Assembly: GCA_031255875.1 (NCBI GenBank)
Contig: JAIRRR010000186.1
Coordinates: 1-17,445, forward strand
Reading direction: 5' to 3'
Source of the DNA: Treponema sp.
GTDB taxonomy: Bacteria; Spirochaetota; Spirochaetia; Treponematales; Breznakiellaceae
Length of the DNA: 17,445 bases
Positions 15,955-17,445 of this stretch are shown here, in pieces (the stretch's first letter is position 1; each line of letters begins with the position of its first letter). Under the pieces are notes generated by a model. The model saw only the letters and a program-made list of their open reading frames with translations. It was not told the origin of the DNA and searched no databases. Made by a program: the position numbers and the translations under genes.

Positions 15955-16186
15955 CTCATATATTTTGGCGTATTGCAAATACCCGAAAGGGCAAAATCCG
16001 ATTGTTTTCATCTCGCAACCTGTGTGATTGTCGGGATAGATTATCTGCTTACCTGGAATTGTACCCATCTGGGCTTCAACTCCTATGTGAAAGCCATGGC
16101 GTATAACGGTAAATACGGATTATGGACGCCCCTGTTGGTAACGCCGGACTATTTGCTTGATCTTGCCCAGAACGAGGAGGAAAGCC

Positions 16187-16387
16187 ATGAAAGGTTTTTA
16201 TGATCCCATCATCGCGGAGGTCAGACGCAGCCGGGAAAAACTTCTTGAAATGTACGGCGGTATCGAGGGTTTGCACAAACACATGGATGATGAACGGCCG
16301 GAACTTGAAAAGGAAGGATGGAATTTTGTTACCCTTGAAGAAGTTGCCGCTCTCCAACACCGGCATAAAACAAGTGAAACGGAGTAG
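16187..16387 (+). CDS. Small antitoxin-like protein, partner of the disrupted PIN toxin
   Basis: A 66-residue acidic protein beginning MKGFYDPIIAEVRRSREKLL. The DPI-EEVR-like start, a helix with an aromatic residue, and a late basic/aromatic segment match the small partner proteins usually encoded beside this PIN subgroup (family recall). Such partners neutralise the RNase and often repress the operon. The start is fixed by a very strong GAGGAGG (16174-16180) 6 nt before the ATG, and it overlaps the end of the PIN gene by 17 nt. No DNA-binding fold is obvious to me. The gene itself is undamaged although its toxin is broken, so it is now an orphan. An insertion remnant begins 10 nt after its stop. 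Confidence 0.75.
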   Translation: MKGFYDPIIAEVRRSREKLLEMYGGIEGLHKHMDDERPELEKEGWNFVTLEEVAALQHRHKTSETE

Positions 16388-16403
16388 CGGCAGCCAATGA
16401 ACC

Positions 16404-16425
16404 ACCTCGCCCTGAAGGGCGAGGT
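16404..16425. repeat. Perfect 10-bp hairpin
   Basis: ACCTCGCCCT (16404-16413) pairs perfectly with AGGGCGAGGT (16416-16425). It is the last hairpin before the proposed GGTTCA end on the minus strand. On the plus strand it lies 16 nt after the antitoxin stop but has no T-run behind it, so it is not a normal terminator. Confidence 0.8.
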
Positions 16426-16427
16426 AT

Positions 16428-16450
16428 CAGATTTTTCTTTGAAAAATCTG
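16428..16450. repeat. Perfect 10-bp AT-rich hairpin
   Basis: CAGATTTTTC (16428-16437) pairs with GAAAAATCTG (16441-16450) around a TTT loop, only 2 nt from the GC-rich hairpin. The pair of adjacent perfect hairpins stands out from the surrounding DNA. Confidence 0.8.
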
Positions 16451-16593
16451 TCGTTGAATTAGGAAATTATCTATACTGCGCGGTTTCATACCCCGCCATC
16501 TCTGTGGCAGTAAAAGATTCGCCCTAAAGTTCCCCCGCACAAGCGGGCTCTTGGGTATTACACCCGCGCCTTCCAATAAAAAACGCCAGGCTC

Positions 16594-16614
16594 GCGCCGC
16601 CGTCCCGGCGGCGC
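16594..16614. repeat. Perfect 9-bp GC-rich hairpin
   Basis: GCGCCGCCG (16594-16602) pairs with CGGCGGCGC (16606-16614) around a TCC loop. On the minus strand a GCGTTTTTTA run follows about 8 nt later, so it might be a weak terminator or the outer part of the insertion remnant. It lies just upstream of the last gene's promoter. Confidence 0.5.
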
Positions 16615-16632
16615 CAAGCGGCACCGCTCGCG

Positions 16633-16661
16633 TAGACAATATACCCCGCCCCGCATAGAAT
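16633..16661 (+). promoter_or_regulatory. Promoter giving an apparently leaderless transcript
   Basis: TAGACA (16633-16638) and TAGAAT (16656-16661) are exactly 17 nt apart and each match the consensus at 5/6. The ATG at 16669 begins 8 nt after the -10, so the predicted transcription start coincides with the start codon; no ribosome binding site is present. Confidence 0.6.
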
Positions 16662-16668
16662 AGATCCG

Positions 16669-17445
16669 ATGGGGAAAAAGCGCGTTATCATTCCGGTGTC
16701 GGTTTTTCTTGTTCTGGCGGCGCTCTGGTTCGGAGTCAGCTCTTTTCTTTCCCGCGTCCCGGTTCTTGTGGTGGAAGACCGGGCCTTTGAGGCGATATAC
16801 GGCCCTTTAAGGCTTAGGAAGGCCCGGCTCCTCCTCTCCCTTAAGCTGGAGCGGCCGCTCAGGGTGGTCTTGATAGAGGAAAACGCCGGGGACGACGTGG
16901 CGGTCTTCGCGGTGGAATCCGCGGCGGAAACCCCCTTCTGCGTCATTTTCGCCGCCCGGTATTACAACGCGGCCCGGCGTTACAGCCGGGAGCACCCGGA
17001 GGTTCCTGCCGGGGTTTTCCGGGGGCGCAGCCAGGATTTTGGGCCCGCCGGAGGGGAGGGCTTTAAGGTAATCGGGACCGATCAGAAACTCGACCTCTAC
17101 CGGGCGGGCCGCCTGACCGCCCTGCTGGCTTCCCCCCCGCCGCCTTCCGAAGAGGATGCCGCCCCGGAAGAGCGGATCCCGGCCGTCCTTGTTTTCCAGG
17201 ACGAGTACATCTCCAACGAGCAGCGCGACGCCTTCAAGCAGGGGCTCGAGGACGAAGGCTGCCAGTCAAGGCCCCGCTACCTGATCGGGTCTTCCCAATA
17301 CCAGAGCGGGATGCCCTGCGACGCCGCGGTGGTTTACGGGGCGGCCCCGGGCTTTTCCGAGATGCCCGGGGAAATACCCGGGGTGCTTTTTTCCTGGCTC
17401 GATCCGGCCCTGACCCCGCTTAGAGTCAAGGCCGTCTTTGACGAT
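16669..17445 (+). CDS. Signal-anchored periplasmic protein, binding-protein-like (partial, runs off the window)
   Basis: The first 259 codons of a longer gene are present with no stop. MGKKR is followed by a hydrophobic stretch (about residues 6-27, VIIPVSVFLVLAALWFGVSS), giving an uncleaved anchor or signal peptide without a lipobox. The rest is soluble, with alternating strands and helices. The segment TDQKLDLYRAGRLTALLA followed by PAVLVFQDEYISNEQRDAFK and QGLEDEG resembles the layout of periplasmic sugar/nucleoside-binding folds, where a strand is followed by a helix and a second lobe. I cannot name a family. There is no Shine-Dalgarno sequence before the ATG, in line with the promoter that seems to start at the codon. 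Codon use is GC-rich like the core genes, so the accessory patch ends before it. Confidence 0.75.
   Translation, partial: MGKKRVIIPVSVFLVLAALWFGVSSFLSRVPVLVVEDRAFEAIYGPLRLRKARLLLSLKLERPLRVVLIEENAGDDVAVFAVESAAETPFCVIFAARYYNAARRYSREHPEVPAGVFRGRSQDFGPAGGEGFKVIGTDQKLDLYRAGRLTALLASPPPPSEEDAAPEERIPAVLVFQDEYISNEQRDAFKQGLEDEGCQSRPRYLIGSSQYQSGMPCDAAVVYGAAPGFSEMPGEIPGVLFSWLDPALTPLRVKAVFDD

Larger units (their letters stand above)
15818..15957. mobile_element. 140-bp MITE-like non-autonomous element with terminal inverted repeats and ATAT duplication
   Basis: The ends are inverted repeats: GAGCCTGTCCCAAAAC (15818-15833) and, on the other strand, GAGGCTTTCCCAAAAC (15957-15942), 14 of 16 matching. The element is flanked by ATAT on both sides (15814-15817 and 15958-15961), whose removal restores the PIN reading frame, so the borders are firmly supported. 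Because ATAT is its own reverse complement, a TA duplication with slightly longer ends (TGAGCC...) fits equally well. It contains no open frame of note and is built of three successive hairpins. The transposase family that would move it is not present in this window and I do not assign it. Confidence 0.85.
15544..16203 (+). pseudogene. PIN-domain toxin (VapC-like), interrupted by a 140-bp insertion
   Basis: The two halves of a PIN-domain RNase toxin lie on either side of a 140-bp insertion. The N-terminal half (15544-15816) carries YVETTIPSY with the first acidic residue and VLDE with the second. The C-terminal half (from 15958) carries IPERAKSDCFHLA and GIDYLLTWNC with the remaining acidic residues, then TPDYLLDL. 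If the element and one ATAT copy are removed, the sequence reads continuously through ELAEIYFGVLQIPE and gives about 171 aa, normal for the family. Element plus duplication is 144 nt, so frame is kept, but two in-frame TGA codons (15817 and 15838) stop translation after 91 residues. The truncated product lacks the second half of the acidic site and should be inactive. Gene order is toxin first, antitoxin second. Base composition is lower in GC than the neighbours, which suggests acquisition. Confidence 0.85.
16398..16590 (-). mobile_element. Probable IS200/IS605-type right-end remnant with omegaRNA-like structure
   Basis: Read on the minus strand, this non-coding stretch contains several hairpins in a row (AGAGCCCGC..GCGGG around 16550-16533, GCCA..TGGC around 16506-16495, a 10-bp AT-rich stem, then a perfect 10-bp stem) and ends with GGTTCA at 16403-16398. 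A terminal hairpin followed by TTCA is how I remember the right ends of IS200/IS605 and IS1341-type elements, where the same DNA encodes the guide RNA (omegaRNA) of TnpB. No tnpB or tnpA frame is left. The left border is uncertain; I stop near the T-run at 16582-16577. The adjoining bases, which would be the guide, are the end of the antitoxin gene. This is pattern recall and could instead be another hairpin-rich repeat. Confidence 0.45.

Noticed and set aside
15818..15957. CRISPR array, because of the repeated arms
   Set aside because: The repeats are inverted, not direct, with unequal spacing and no unique spacers; target duplication shows an inserted element.
15837..16106. Plus-strand open frame starting inside the 140-bp element
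   Set aside because: It crosses the element border in a different frame from the PIN gene and shows no family pattern, so it is fortuitous.
16427..16946. Minus-strand frames across the hairpin-rich remnant and into the last gene
   Set aside because: They are antisense to the signal-anchored protein or lie in structured non-coding sequence. The piece near 16540-16600 might be the very end of a former tnpB frame, but nothing supports a gene.
1..17445. tRNA or rRNA genes
   Set aside because: I saw no cloverleaf with a T-loop GTTCRANNC in the right context and no rRNA signature in any intergenic region; the intergenic gaps are all short.

Overview
The window is GC-rich bacterial chromosome with a dense, two-strand layout of ordinary chromosomal genes and one small low-GC accessory patch near the right end. 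Several hints point to a Treponema-like spirochaete, although nothing here is a formal taxonomic marker. They are a secreted DUF2259-type protein, a bacterial XPB helicase followed by an overlapping partner gene (an order I recall from Treponema pallidum), a class II fructose-bisphosphate aldolase of about 332 aa, and an XRE-cupin/acyl-CoA synthetase operon. The assignment is an inference from family recall, not from a search.

Left part (1-6205). A multi-pass membrane protein (minus) and a secreted DUF2259-like protein (plus, with its own rho-independent terminator) are transcribed divergently. A minus-strand operon then encodes an XRE-cupin regulator followed 13 bp later by an AMP-forming acyl-CoA synthetase. 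Upstream of it lies ispD-ispF-nth, also minus: two MEP-pathway isoprenoid enzymes and an iron-sulfur endonuclease III whose start overlaps the end of ispF.

Middle part (6329-14312). An XPB-type superfamily 2 helicase overlaps by 8 nt a 719-aa partner that carries a second copy of the domain found at the helicase N-terminus, so the two products probably work together in DNA repair or remodelling. A cation diffusion facilitator lies on the minus strand. A MoxR-like AAA+ ATPase is then coupled through a GTGA overlap to a protein that joins an HExxH metallopeptidase-like region to a von Willebrand factor A domain with an intact MIDAS motif. This ATPase/VWA pair looks like a chaperone- or maturation-type machine of unknown target.

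Right part (14329-17445). Class II aldolase is convergent with the VWA gene (16 bp gap). Behind it is a lower-GC accessory patch: a toxin-antitoxin locus in toxin-first order. Its PIN-domain gene still has a near-perfect sigma-70 promoter but has been split by a 140-bp non-coding element with terminal inverted repeats and an ATAT duplication. The antitoxin is intact. Immediately after it is a hairpin-rich remnant that looks like the right end of an IS200/IS605-type element on the minus strand. The window ends inside a signal-anchored protein with features of a periplasmic-binding fold.

A recurring theme is the position of -10 hexamers. For at least four genes the best promoter places the predicted transcription start within a few bases of the start codon, suggesting leaderless or very short-leader mRNAs.
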